NCBI RefSeq assembly: GCF_027497215.1
Contig: NZ_CP114904.1
Location: 2,316,001-2,380,000, forward strand
Direction of reading: 5' to 3'
From: Micromonospora sp. WMMD812
GTDB taxonomy: Bacteria > Actinomycetota > Actinomycetes > Mycobacteriales > Micromonosporaceae
Length of the DNA: 64,000 nucleotides
Positions within the stretch are counted from its first letter, which is position 1. Each line of letters begins with the position of its first letter. Shown piece by piece: positions 9,100-17,125 of this stretch. A model generated the notes under the pieces. That model did no database searches and had not been told where the DNA came from. It was given only the letters and a program-made list of their open reading frames with translations. A program made the translations under genes and the position numbers.

Positions 9100-10011
9100 T
9101 CAACGCCCTCGGTTCGCGACTGCGGTGCTCCGCTGGTCGAGCCACAGCCGCTGCAACATGTGCCAGTCCTCCGGGTGCCGGGCGATGCCCTCCGCGAGGT
9201 GGTCGGCGATGCGCTGGGTCAGCGTCCGCACCCGCGCGTCGAGCGGCCCCTCCTCGGGGCCGGGCACGGGCAGCGGCCCCTCGAGCGCCGCGCGGGGCAG
9301 GTCGGCGTCGTACCACAGGGAGGCCACGTAGAGCGGCGCCCCGGTGCGCAGGGCCAGCAGGGCGGGACCGGCCGGCATCCGGGTCCGGGCGCCGAAGAAG
9401 TCCACCTCGATGCCGCGGGCGGAGAGGTCCCGGTCGGCCAGCAGCGGCACCACCGAGCCGGCCCGCAGCCGGTCGACCAGCACGTCGAACGCCGGCCGCG
9501 CACCGCCGTGGGTCGGCAGGATCTCCATGCCCAGGCTCTCGCGGAAGGCGACGAAGCGCTCGAAGACGCCCTCCGGCTTGAGCCGCTCGGCCACCGTGGT
9601 GATCGGCCAGCCGTTGGCGGCCACCCAGGCGCCCGCGGCGTCCCAGTTGCCGGCGTGCGGCAGCGCGATCACCGCGCCCCGGCCGGCAGCCACGTCGGCG
9701 GCGAGCAGCTCCTCACCGTCGAGCCGGAACCCGGCCAGGATCTGCTCGCGGCGCAGCGACGGGAGCCGGAACGCCTCCATCCAGTAACGGGCGTACGACC
9801 GCAGGCCCCGCCGGACCAGCACGTCGAGCTCGGCCTCGGGCAGCTCCGGCCCGACCACCCGGCGCAGGTTCGCCGCGAGTCGGGTCGCGCCGCCGCCGCG
9901 GCGGCGGTGGGCGCGGTCGGCGCCGGCCCGGAAGGCCGCGGCCACCACGGGCCGGGGCAACGCCCGGAGCACCCGCCACCCGGCGACGAAGCCGAGCTCG
10001 GTGAGGTTCAT
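9100..10011 (-). CDS. Phosphatidylinositol mannoside acyltransferase (LpxL/HtrB family)
   Basis: Membrane-associated acyltransferase expected to acylate the mannose of PIM1/PIM2 (PatA role). 303 aa from the ATG at 10011. The catalytic His-x4-Glu/Asp pattern appears as ALPHAGNWDAAGAW (about residues 113-126) and the second conserved block as VVPLLADRDLSARGIEVDFF. I reject a longer start because the ATG at 10011 gives a 4-bp ATGA overlap with the pgsA stop and begins the family's first helix (MNLTELGFVAGWRVLR). Confidence 0.92.
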   Translation of the reverse strand: MNLTELGFVAGWRVLRALPRPVVAAAFRAGADRAHRRRGGGATRLAANLRRVVGPELPEAELDVLVRRGLRSYARYWMEAFRLPSLRREQILAGFRLDGEELLAADVAAGRGAVIALPHAGNWDAAGAWVAANGWPITTVAERLKPEGVFERFVAFRESLGMEILPTHGGARPAFDVLVDRLRAGSVVPLLADRDLSARGIEVDFFGARTRMPAGPALLALRTGAPLYVASLWYDADLPRAALEGPLPVPGPEEGPLDARVRTLTQRIADHLAEGIARHPEDWHMLQRLWLDQRSTAVANRGR

Positions 10012-10637
10012 CGCGGTACGCCGTCCGGTTGGCGCCGAGCCTGCCGGTAGACGTGCGTCATCCGCTGCCCGACCGTGAAGATCGACACGGCGGCGAGCAG
10101 CCACAGCGCGATCTCCAGCGCCGGGTCGACGCCGACGCCGGTGAGCAGGCCGCCGACCCCGACGATCAGCAGGCGCTCGGTCCGTTCGGCGACGCCCACG
10201 TTGGCTGTCATGCCGAGCCCCTCGGCGCGCGCCTTCACGTACGAGACCAGACTGCCGGCGGCGAGGCAGAGCAGCGCCGCGGCCACGCCGGTGTACTCGT
10301 GCTGGGTGGCCAGCCAGTACGCGACGGCGCCGAAGACGGCGCTGTCGGCGACCCGGTCCATGCTCGAGTCGAGGAACGCGCCGAACCGGGTGGAGCCGCC
10401 GCTCATCCGGGCCATCGTGCCGTCGAGCAGGTCGGTGAGCGCGAAGACGGTGACGATCAGCGCGCCGGCGACCAGGTGACCGCGGGCGCCGAAGCCGAGC
10501 GCGCCGACCAGCACGCCGACGGTTCCGGTCACGGTGACCGCATTGGGGGTGACGCCTGCTCGAAGCAGGCCGCGTGCGAGCGGCTCGACGACGCGGGCCA
10601 TCCCCGCGCGGGCCGACACTTGGAAGATCTTCGCCAT
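10008..10637 (-). CDS. pgsA: Phosphatidylinositol phosphate synthase (CDP-alcohol phosphotransferase)
   Basis: Integral membrane enzyme joining CDP-diacylglycerol and inositol 1-phosphate, the committed step to phosphatidylinositol. 209 aa with about six helices. The CDP-alcohol signature D-x2-D-G-x2-A-R-x8-G-x3-D-x3-D is intact: DLLDGTMARMSGG then FGAFLDSSMDRVAD (residues about 69-97). It heads the pgsA-acyltransferase-pimA operon. In mycobacteria an HIT protein and thrS lie directly upstream; here EF-G2 and others intervene. Confidence 0.94.
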   Translation of the reverse strand: MAKIFQVSARAGMARVVEPLARGLLRAGVTPNAVTVTGTVGVLVGALGFGARGHLVAGALIVTVFALTDLLDGTMARMSGGSTRFGAFLDSSMDRVADSAVFGAVAYWLATQHEYTGVAAALLCLAAGSLVSYVKARAEGLGMTANVGVAERTERLLIVGVGGLLTGVGVDPALEIALWLLAAVSIFTVGQRMTHVYRQARRQPDGVPR

Positions 10638-10747
10638 GGCGGTCCCACGATAACGGTCCGCCCTGGTACGGCGATACGGCCGGTCAGCGGACCCCGGCGC
10701 GGAAGGCTTGTGCCGGCCCGGGAACGGGTGTGAGATCGGGTCAGGAA

Positions 10748-10763
10748 GGTGAGCCAGCTCACC
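10748..10763. promoter_or_regulatory. 16-bp dyad upstream of the EF-G2 gene
   Basis: GGTGAGC-CA-GCTCACC is a perfect 7-bp inverted repeat with a 2-bp centre, about 130 bp before the EF-G2 start. It could be a protein-binding site or an mRNA hairpin; there is no independent support. Confidence 0.3.
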
Positions 10764-10889
10764 CTGCCACCCGTCCCGTACCCGCTCGTGCAGCAGACCA
10801 CCGGAGGATATCGCCGCGCACTCGCCCCGGGCCGCTTCCCGTCACGCGCGGCGGTCGCCACCAACCACCGGCTGAGGGAGGTGCGCCCG

Positions 10890-13046
10890 ATGGCGCAGAA
10901 GAACCAGGAGAAGGGTGTCACCGGCGGCGCGCCGGTGGTGACCGAGCCCGCCAGGGTTCGCAACGTGGTGCTCGTCGGGCACTCCGGCGCGGGCAAGACG
11001 ACCCTGGTCGAGGCGCTGCTCACGGCGAGCGGCACGATCGGCCGCGCCGGCACGGTCACCGACGGCACCACGGTCTGCGACCAGGACCCGGCCGCCGTGC
11101 GCCAGCAGCGTTCGGTGAGCCTGGCCTGCGCGCCCCTGCTGCACGAGGGCATCAAGGTCAATCTCCTGGACACTCCCGGCTACGCCGACTTCGTCGGTGA
11201 GCTGCGCGCCGGGCTGCGGGCCGCCGACGCCGCGCTCTTCGTCGTCTCCGCGGTCGACGGGATGGACGCGGCCACCGCGGCGCTCTGGGAGGAGTGCGCG
11301 GCGGTCGACATGCCCCGGGCCGTGGCGGTCACCCGGCTGGACCACCCGCGCGCCGACTTCGACGAGGCGGTGGCGCTCTGCCAGCGGGTCTTCGGCGACA
11401 ACGTGCTCCCGCTCTACCTGCCGATGCTGGGCGACGACGGGGTCTCGACGGTCGGCCTGCTCGGCCTGATCACCCGCCGGGTCTTCGACTACACCAACGG
11501 GCTGCCCGCCGACGTGCGCGAGCCCGACCCGGAGCACCTGCCCGCCATCGCCGAGTCCCGTGACGAGCTGATCGAGGGGATCATCGCGGAGAGCGAGGAC
11601 GAGTCGCTGATGGACCGCTACCTCGGTGGCGAGGAGATCGGCACCGACCTGCTCATCGACGACCTGGAGAAGGCCGTCGCCCGGGGCCACTTCTACCCGG
11701 TGGTGCCGGTGTGCGCGGAGACCCGCGTGGGGCTGGACGCGCTGCTGGAGGTGCTCACCGCCGCGTTCCCGTCGCCGCTGGAGCACGACCTGCCCGCGGT
11801 CGCGGGGGTGGACGGCTCGCCCCGCCCGCCGCTGACCTGCGACCCGGACGGCCCGCTGGTGGCCGAGGTCGTCAAGACCACCATCGACCGGCACGTGGGC
11901 CGGGTCTCCCTGGTCCGGGTCTTCTCCGGCACGCTGCGCCCCGACCAGACCGTGCACGTCTCCGGCCACGGCATGGCCGAGCGCGGGCACCCCGACCACG
12001 ACGCCGACGAGCGGGTCGGCCACATCTACACGCCGCTGGGCGCCACGCTGCGCGAGGTGTCCGCCTGCGTGGCGGGCGACATCTGCGCCATCACCAAGTC
12101 CGGCAGCGCGGAGACCGGGGACACCATCTCGACCAAGGACGACCCGCTGCTGATCGCGCCGTGGGAGATGCCCGAGCCGCTGCTGCCGGTGGCGATCGTG
12201 GCGAAGAGCCGGTCGGACGAGGACGCCCTGGCCCGCAACCTGGCGCGGCTGGTGGCCGGTGACCCGACCATGCGGCTGGAGCGCAACCCGGAGACCCATC
12301 AGCTGGTGCTCTGGTGCATGGGCGAGGCGCACGCCGACGTGGTGCTGGACCGGCTGCGCGCCGGTGGCGTCGAGTTGGAGACCGAGCCGGTGCGGGTCGC
12401 GCTGCGGGAGACGTTCACCGTCCCGGCCAAGGGGCACGGCCGGCACGTCAAGCAGTCCGGCGGCCACGGCCAGTACGCCGTCTGCGACATCGAGGTCGAG
12501 CCGCTGCCCCCCGGCGGCGGCTTCGAGTTCGTCGACCGGGTGGTCGGCGGCGCGGTGCCGCACAACTACATCCCGTCCGTGGAGAAGGGTGTCCGGGCCC
12601 AGATGGAGCGCGGCCTGGTCGCCGGCTACCCGGTGGTGGACCTGCGGGTCACGCTCTTCGACGGCAAGGCGCACAGCGTGGACTCCTCGGACGCCGCCTT
12701 CCAGACCGCCGGCGCGCTGGCCCTGCGGGACGCGGCCGAGAAGGGGCAACCGGCGCTGCTGGAGCCGGTCGACGAGGTGACCATCCGGGTGCCGGACGCG
12801 TCGGTCGGCGCGGTGATGGGCGACCTCTCCGGCCGGCGCGGGCGGGTGCTCGGCACCGAACCGGACCCGGACGGCGAGGGGCGCACCCTGGTCCACGCCG
12901 AGGTGCCCGCCACCGAGCTGCTCCGCTACGCGGTGGAGCTGCGCTCGATGACCGCCGGCACCGGCACCTTCCGCCGCACCTTCGTCCGCTACGACCCCAT
13001 GCCCACCCACCTGGCCGACCAGATCCGCAAGGAATCCACCCCCTGA
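10890..13046 (+). CDS. Elongation factor G-like protein EF-G2
   Basis: Translational GTPase-family protein, 718 aa, the actinobacterial paralogue usually called EF-G2; its role is not settled. G1 is GHSGAGKTT (residues 30-38) where EF-G has AHIDAGKTT, G3 is DTPGYADF, but the G4 specificity motif NKxD reads TRLD, so nucleotide recognition differs from canonical EF-G. Domains II, III, IV and V follow in order (VKQSGGHGQYAVCDIEVEPL marks domain IV). Start chosen at ATG 10890 behind GAGGGAGG; an in-frame upstream ATG at 10749 lacks a ribosome site. Confidence 0.93.
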   Translation: MAQKNQEKGVTGGAPVVTEPARVRNVVLVGHSGAGKTTLVEALLTASGTIGRAGTVTDGTTVCDQDPAAVRQQRSVSLACAPLLHEGIKVNLLDTPGYADFVGELRAGLRAADAALFVVSAVDGMDAATAALWEECAAVDMPRAVAVTRLDHPRADFDEAVALCQRVFGDNVLPLYLPMLGDDGVSTVGLLGLITRRVFDYTNGLPADVREPDPEHLPAIAESRDELIEGIIAESEDESLMDRYLGGEEIGTDLLIDDLEKAVARGHFYPVVPVCAETRVGLDALLEVLTAAFPSPLEHDLPAVAGVDGSPRPPLTCDPDGPLVAEVVKTTIDRHVGRVSLVRVFSGTLRPDQTVHVSGHGMAERGHPDHDADERVGHIYTPLGATLREVSACVAGDICAITKSGSAETGDTISTKDDPLLIAPWEMPEPLLPVAIVAKSRSDEDALARNLARLVAGDPTMRLERNPETHQLVLWCMGEAHADVVLDRLRAGGVELETEPVRVALRETFTVPAKGHGRHVKQSGGHGQYAVCDIEVEPLPPGGGFEFVDRVVGGAVPHNYIPSVEKGVRAQMERGLVAGYPVVDLRVTLFDGKAHSVDSSDAAFQTAGALALRDAAEKGQPALLEPVDEVTIRVPDASVGAVMGDLSGRRGRVLGTEPDPDGEGRTLVHAEVPATELLRYAVELRSMTAGTGTFRRTFVRYDPMPTHLADQIRKESTP

Positions 13047-13081
13047 CCCCGCTGCCCTCCCCCCGCTGCCCCTCCCCCCGC

Positions 13082-13152
13082 CGATCATGAAGTTGTGGTG
13101 GCCGGCACGTCCGCGTTCGCCCCATTTGCGAGGCACCACAAGTGCATGATCG
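13082..13152. repeat. Long intergenic palindrome A (copy of palindrome E)
   Basis: Arms 13082-13100 and 13134-13152 pair at 17 of 19 positions; outer motif CGATCATG, inner TTGTGGTG. The 33-nt loop matches the loop of the element at 38853-38927 at 27 of 33 positions, so both arms and loop are shared. It lies between the convergent EF-G2 and aldo/keto reductase genes and may double as terminator. Confidence 0.85.
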
Positions 13153-13170
13153 ACGCGGCTGGGCCGGTGG

Positions 13171-14229
13171 TTAGGGGTGGGTGGTGGGGACGGTCGGGAC
13201 GGGCCAGTGGGGGTGATCGGCGCCGCGGAGGGCGGCGGTACGCAGGGCGGCGAGCTGACGTTCCACCTCGGCGAAGTGGTCGGGGGCGAGCGGGCCGCGG
13301 CGCAGCGCGCCGGCGTTCTCCTCGACCTGGGCGACCGTACGGCAGCCGGGGATCGGGACGGTCCGCCCGCTGCGCGCCCAGATCCACCCCAACGCGCCCT
13401 GGGCCAGGGTGCGGCCGTCAGCGGTCAACGCCTCCCGCACGGCGGCCACCCGGCGCAGCCACTCCGGCGCCGGCCGGCCGCCACGGAACCACTCCAGCCA
13501 GCCGGGGGCGAGCCCGCGTACGTCGTCGTGGGGCAGCGTGGACGCGGCCGTGTACTTGCCGGTGAGCAGCCCCATCCCGAGCGGCCCACGGTTGACGCTG
13601 GCTAGGTCGTACTTGTCGCAGACGGCGAGCAGTTCGGGGGCGTCGCGCAGCACGGAGAGCGTGTGCTGCACCGCGGTCGCGCCGCCGGCTCCGTGCCCGA
13701 ACGTGGCGGCCCGGTCGGTGCGGTCGGTGCTCCAGCCGTACGACCGGATTAGCCCGTCGGCCACCAGCTCCTCCAGCGTGCCGACGAGCGCCTCGGCCCG
13801 CGGCACCGGCAGGTCGGCGAGGTGCAGCTGGTAGAGGTCGATCCGGTCGGTGCCCAGCCGGCGCAACGAGTCGGTGACCGCCCGGCGAAGGTACGCCGGT
13901 GAGGCGTCCTGGCCCGTTGCCTGCCGGGTCGCCTCGTCGAAGGTGTAGCCCCACTTGGTGGCGATCACCGCCTCGTCCCGCCGGCCGACGAGGGCCCGGC
14001 CGAGGATCCGTTCGCTGTGGCCCGCCCCGTACGTGTCGGCGGTGTCGAAGAGGGTGACGCCCAGGTCGAGGGCCCGGCGGACGGTGCGCACCGACTCCTC
14101 GTCGTCGACCGCGCCCCAGCCCAGCGGCTGGCTCCCCTCGGCCCACGGACCACCGATCGCCCAGCACCCCATGCCCAGGGCGCTGACCTCGATGCCACTG
14201 CGTCCCAACGACCGCGTCGCGACTGCCAT
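13171..14229 (-). CDS. Aldo/keto reductase
   Basis: NADPH-dependent oxidoreductase of the AKR superfamily, 352 aa. The catalytic tetrad is traceable: Asp in LFDTADTYGAGHSE, Tyr in the same block, Lys in VIATKWGYTF and His in YQLHLADLP. The C-terminal NADP site is GRTVPIPGCRTVAQVEENAGA. Start chosen at the ATG at 14229 (MAVATRSLGRSG), the usual AKR beginning; an extension of 15 residues upstream is not family-like. Substrate unknown. A second AKR lies at 26109. Confidence 0.93.
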   Translation of the reverse strand: MAVATRSLGRSGIEVSALGMGCWAIGGPWAEGSQPLGWGAVDDEESVRTVRRALDLGVTLFDTADTYGAGHSERILGRALVGRRDEAVIATKWGYTFDEATRQATGQDASPAYLRRAVTDSLRRLGTDRIDLYQLHLADLPVPRAEALVGTLEELVADGLIRSYGWSTDRTDRAATFGHGAGGATAVQHTLSVLRDAPELLAVCDKYDLASVNRGPLGMGLLTGKYTAASTLPHDDVRGLAPGWLEWFRGGRPAPEWLRRVAAVREALTADGRTLAQGALGWIWARSGRTVPIPGCRTVAQVEENAGALRRGPLAPDHFAEVERQLAALRTAALRGADHPHWPVPTVPTTHP

Positions 14230-14473
14230 CGGAAGATCGTGCCACCTCGAGCCCGCTCGACGGCAACACTTCACGCGACCCGCCGGGCGAGGGCACGGTC
14301 AGCGACCGCGACCCGCCGGAGCGGTTCGGGCCGCCCGATGGGCGGGTGGACAGGAGTGCCCCCGGCGGGCTGCGGTCCGGCGCGACCGGGGCGGGCGGCG
14401 CTCCCGGTCCGGCAGCCCGGCGGGGCCGGTCGGGGGAAGACGGTCCGGCGGCCGGTGCGGCATGATCGTCCGC

Positions 14474-14956
14474 ATGCGACGGCTCGGGGTGGACATCGGC
14501 GGCGTGATCATCGAACCGGCCGACGACGACGCCGACACCTCCTTCTTCGGCAGGAACTACCTGCGTACGCCGTCGGTGGCCGGGGTGTTCGACGCGCTGG
14601 CCGCGCTGGCCGGCGCGTTCGACGAGGTGCACCTGGTCAGCAAGTGCGGCGAGGCCACCGAGCAGCGGACCCGGGAGTGGCTGTCGCACCACGACTTCCA
14701 CAGGCTGACCGGGATTCCGACGTCTCGGCTGCACTTCTGCCGGACCCGGCCGGCGAAGGCGCCGATCGCCCGGCGGCTCGGGCTGACCCACTTCGTCGAC
14801 GACAAGCTCGAGGTGCTGAGCTACCTCGACTCGGTGCCGCACCGCTATCTGTTCCGCCCCCGGCCGGCCGAGGTCGCGGCGCACGCCGCCCATCTGCCCG
14901 TCGTACACCGGGTGGAGAGCTGGCCGGAGCTGGTCACCGCGCTGCGCGGCAACTGA
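14474..14956 (+). CDS. HAD-like hydrolase-fold protein
   Basis: 160 aa (164 if the ATG at 14462 is used). The opening RLGVDIGGVIIEPADDDADT, the central HLVSKCGEATEQRTREWL and the late FVDDKLEVLSYL have the spacing of HAD motifs I-III, but motif I reads DIGGV instead of DxDxT/V, so the second catalytic Asp is missing and phosphatase activity is doubtful. Start 14474 is preferred because CATGAT (14461-14466) stands 7 nt upstream in the leaderless layout seen elsewhere here. Function unknown. Confidence 0.75.
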   Translation: MRRLGVDIGGVIIEPADDDADTSFFGRNYLRTPSVAGVFDALAALAGAFDEVHLVSKCGEATEQRTREWLSHHDFHRLTGIPTSRLHFCRTRPAKAPIARRLGLTHFVDDKLEVLSYLDSVPHRYLFRPRPAEVAAHAAHLPVVHRVESWPELVTALRGN

Positions 14957-15000
14957 CCGGGCCGGCGCGGGCGCCGCGCCCGGGAACGACCCGGGCATGC

Positions 15001-15044
15001 GGCGCGGTAGCCGAGCGCGGCGGGCGCGGTAGCCGAGCGCGGCG
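15001..15044. repeat. 22-bp tandem repeat, two copies
   Basis: Two identical adjacent 22-bp units (15001-15022, 15023-15044) beginning GCGCGGTAGCCGAGCG, in the intergenic gap between the convergent HAD-like and HIT genes. Confidence 0.75.
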
Positions 15045-15115
15045 GGGCGAGGCGACGGCCGAGCGGGGCGGCCGAGCGGCGCGGGCGCCGCGCGGGGTCG
15101 CGGTGCCGGGCGCGG

Positions 15116-15664
15116 TCAGGACGGCCAGGCGCGGGCGAGCAGGTCGCGGGTGTCGCCGAGGAGCTGCGGCAGGACCTTGGTCCGGCCGATCACCGGCATG
15201 AAGTTGGCGTCGCCACCCCATCGCGGCACCACGTGCTGGTGCAGGTGCGCGGCGATGCCCGCCCCGGCCACGCCGCCCTGGTTCATCCCCAGGTTGAAGC
15301 CGTGCGCGTTGCTCACCTTGCGGATCACCCGCATCGCCGTCTGAGTGAAGGCGGCCAGCTCGGCGGTCTCCGGCTCGTCCAGCTCTGAGTAGTCGGCGAC
15401 GTGGCGGTAGGGGCAGACCAGCAGGTGGCCCGGGTTGTACGGGTAGAGGTTCAGCACCGCGTAGACGTGCTCGCCGCGCGCCACCACCAGGCTCTCCTCC
15501 GGAGGCAGCTGCGGGGCCCGGCAGAACGGGCAGCCGGTCGGCTTCTCGTAGCCCTCGGCGGGACGGTCCTCGCCCGAGATGTAGGTCATCCGGTGCGGCG
15601 TCCAGAGCCGCTCCAGGCCGTCGGCCATCCCGCCGCTGTCCGTGTGCCGTTCCGCCCCAGTCAC
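15116..15664 (-). CDS. HIT-family protein (AP4A phosphorylase/hydrolase-like)
   Basis: Histidine-triad nucleotide-binding protein, 182 aa; relatives phosphorolyse diadenosine tetraphosphate. The triad H-x-H-x-H-x-x reads AAHLHQHVVPRWGGDAN (about residues 129-145), and the N-terminal zinc-type Cys pair is GCPFC. GTG start at 15664; the ATG at residue 13 is an alternative. In mycobacteria this gene sits between thrS and pgsA; the same three genes occur here but separated. Confidence 0.93.
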   Translation of the reverse strand: MTGAERHTDSGGMADGLERLWTPHRMTYISGEDRPAEGYEKPTGCPFCRAPQLPPEESLVVARGEHVYAVLNLYPYNPGHLLVCPYRHVADYSELDEPETAELAAFTQTAMRVIRKVSNAHGFNLGMNQGGVAGAGIAAHLHQHVVPRWGGDANFMPVIGRTKVLPQLLGDTRDLLARAWPS

Positions 15665-16040
15665 AGGGCGATCCTACGGACCGGCCGGCGACCCGTGCCG
15701 GCTGCCACCCGCCGCGGGAGTCGGCGCCGCGTCACCGCCGGTCCGCTCTGGCCGCGCCGGCCGGGGACCTGTGACCGCTGCACCCGCCACGGAACCGGCG
15801 CCGCGTCGGCACCGCCGGTCGGCTCAGGCCGCGCCGCCGGTGCCCGCCGGCTCTGATCGCGCCGTCACCGCCCACCGGCTCTGATCGCGCCGTCACCGCC
15901 CACCGGCTCTGGCCGCCGCCACCCGGCGACCGGAATGTCGTCTGTTCAACTACGCGTGAATTGGAAGTTGTTGACGGCTCAACACGCAGCGCTGAAACTT
16001 CCGTGCATTCGTGTACTTAGATTTTTCGATGGAGGAATCA
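15665..16040. other. Intergenic region with degenerate repeats and M15 peptidase promoter
   Basis: No gene. The first 230 bp are GC-rich and repetitive (CCGGCTCTG-type units). From about 15930 the composition drops sharply towards A/T; TTGACG (15971-15976) and TAGATT (16018-16023) are promoter-like boxes but are too far apart to pair with each other. The A/T-rich stretch ends at the GGAGG ribosome site of the peptidase gene. Confidence 0.55.
15847..15912. repeat. 28-bp tandem repeat, about 2.3 copies
   Basis: Units start at 15847, 15875 and 15903 with CCGGCTCTG; the first two continue with ATCGCGCCGTCACC and are identical over the unit apart from the first junction base. Non-coding. Confidence 0.7.
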
Positions 16041-16778
16041 GTGATCCGACGAATCGGCACCTTTCTCGCGGCCATCGCGCTGAGCATCGTCAGCACCGTG
16101 GTCGGTGTCACCGTCAGTGGCGGCGCCGCACACGCCGACGGCTGTTACACCTGGGGACGCACCCTGTCCGAGGGGATGTCCGGCGAGGACGTCCGGCAGC
16201 TCCAGATCCGGGTGGCGGGCTACCCCGGCTACGGCAACGTGCTCACGCTCGACGGCGCGTACGGGCCGGCGACGCGGGCCGCGGTCTCCCGGTTCCAGCA
16301 GGCGTACGGCTTGTCGGCCGACGGCATCGCCGGGCCACAGACCTTCAACCGGATCTACGCGTTGCAGGACGACGACTGCACCCCGGTCAACTTCAGCTAC
16401 GCGGAACTCAACGACTGCAACAGCGACTGGTCGGGCGGGGCGGTGTCCGCCAGCACCGCCAAGTTCAACGCCCGGGTGGCGATGTGGAAGCTCCAGGCGA
16501 TGCGGCACGCCCTCGGCGACCAGCAGATCGTGGTGACCAGCGCCTTCCGCAGCCACGCCTGCAACAATGCGGTCGGTGGCTCGGCCAGCAGCCGGCACCT
16601 CTACGGCGACGCCGTCGACCTGGGCGCCGGGCCACACTCGCTGTGCCGGCTCGCCCAGCAGGCCCGTAACCACGGCTTCAACGAGATCCTCGGGCCCGGC
16701 TACCCGGACCACAACGACCACACCCACGTCGCGCACAAGTCGTCCCGGACCTGGTCGGCGCCGAACTGCGGCATCTGA
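16041..16778 (+). CDS. Secreted peptidoglycan-binding M15 peptidase
   Basis: Exported zinc D-Ala-D-Ala carboxypeptidase-type enzyme acting on peptidoglycan, 245 aa. Signal peptide: IRR then a hydrophobic stretch to AHADG (cleavage about residue 30). A PG_binding_1 domain follows (SGEDVRQLQIRV, GAYGPATRAAVSRFQ, residues about 45-105), then the M15 catalytic domain with zinc motifs SRHLYGDAVDLG and HNDHTHVAH; His, Asp and the final His ligands are all present. GTG start picked for GGAGG at 16031-16035, 5 nt upstream. It interrupts the thrS-HIT synteny on the opposite strand. Confidence 0.93.
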   Translation: MIRRIGTFLAAIALSIVSTVVGVTVSGGAAHADGCYTWGRTLSEGMSGEDVRQLQIRVAGYPGYGNVLTLDGAYGPATRAAVSRFQQAYGLSADGIAGPQTFNRIYALQDDDCTPVNFSYAELNDCNSDWSGGAVSASTAKFNARVAMWKLQAMRHALGDQQIVVTSAFRSHACNNAVGGSASSRHLYGDAVDLGAGPHSLCRLAQQARNHGFNEILGPGYPDHNDHTHVAHKSSRTWSAPNCGI

Positions 16779-16779
16779 G

Positions 16780-16801
16780 TCCGGCGAGCCCGGCCGCCGG
16801 A
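16780..16801 (+). terminator. Hairpin after the M15 peptidase gene
   Basis: TCCGGCG (16780-16786) and CGCCGGA (16795-16801) pair perfectly across an 8-nt loop, starting right after the stop codon. Confidence 0.5.
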
Positions 16802-16862
16802 GCGGAACGCCCTCCCGCCGTCCGCCGCGCCCGGCCCGCTGCGCCCGGCCCGCCGCGCCCGA

Positions 16863-16943
16863 GCATGATCGTGCTCGAACACGGATGTAGTGGCCTACCA
16901 CTACCCGGAAGGCCACTACATCCGGGTTGTTGCGCGATCATGC
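16863..16943. repeat. Long intergenic palindrome B (nested stems)
   Basis: Outer 9-bp stem GCATGATCG (16863-16871) with 16935-16943; inner perfect 14-bp stem 16883-16896 (GGATGTAGTGGCCT) with 16910-16923; 13-nt loop. Lies between the convergent M15 peptidase and thrS genes. Confidence 0.85.
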
Positions 16944-16953
16944 CCGTGCGCGT

Positions 16954-17089
16954 GCGCGGCGCTCACCCCGGGCGCGCCGGGGCGCTGCGCTCACCCCCGA
17001 GCGCGCGGGCGCGGCGCTCACCCCCGAGCGCGCGGGCGCGGCGCTCACCCCCGAGCGCGCGGGCGCGGCGCTCACCCCCGGGCGCGCCC
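16954..17089. repeat. 27-bp minisatellite, five copies
   Basis: Five head-to-tail units (28, 27, 27, 27, 27 bp) each carrying CGGCGCTCACCCC and a CGCGCGGG-type end; copies 2-5 are nearly identical. It occupies the 3' flank of thrS and is not part of a recognised gene. Confidence 0.85.
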
Positions 17090-17125
17090 CTGCCGCACGG
17101 ATCGGTGCGGCCCGGGACGCCTGCG

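Noticed and set aside
10842..13139. A 765-codon open frame antisense to the EF-G2 gene, and similar long antisense frames elsewhere (e.g. 102-1649, 52077-53950).
   Set aside because: High-GC coding DNA keeps other frames open. These translations are His/Arg/Gly/Pro-rich, have no family motifs and lie over genes with clear domains.
13082..13152. Small proteins encoded by palindromes A and E (both read ...FAPFARHH and CMID in one frame).
   Set aside because: Similarity of the peptides follows from DNA similarity of the repeat; there are no starts with ribosome sites and the frame differs in context.
16954..17089. Possible CRISPR-like array.
   Set aside because: The 27-bp units are directly adjacent with no spacers and no cas genes are near; it is a minisatellite.
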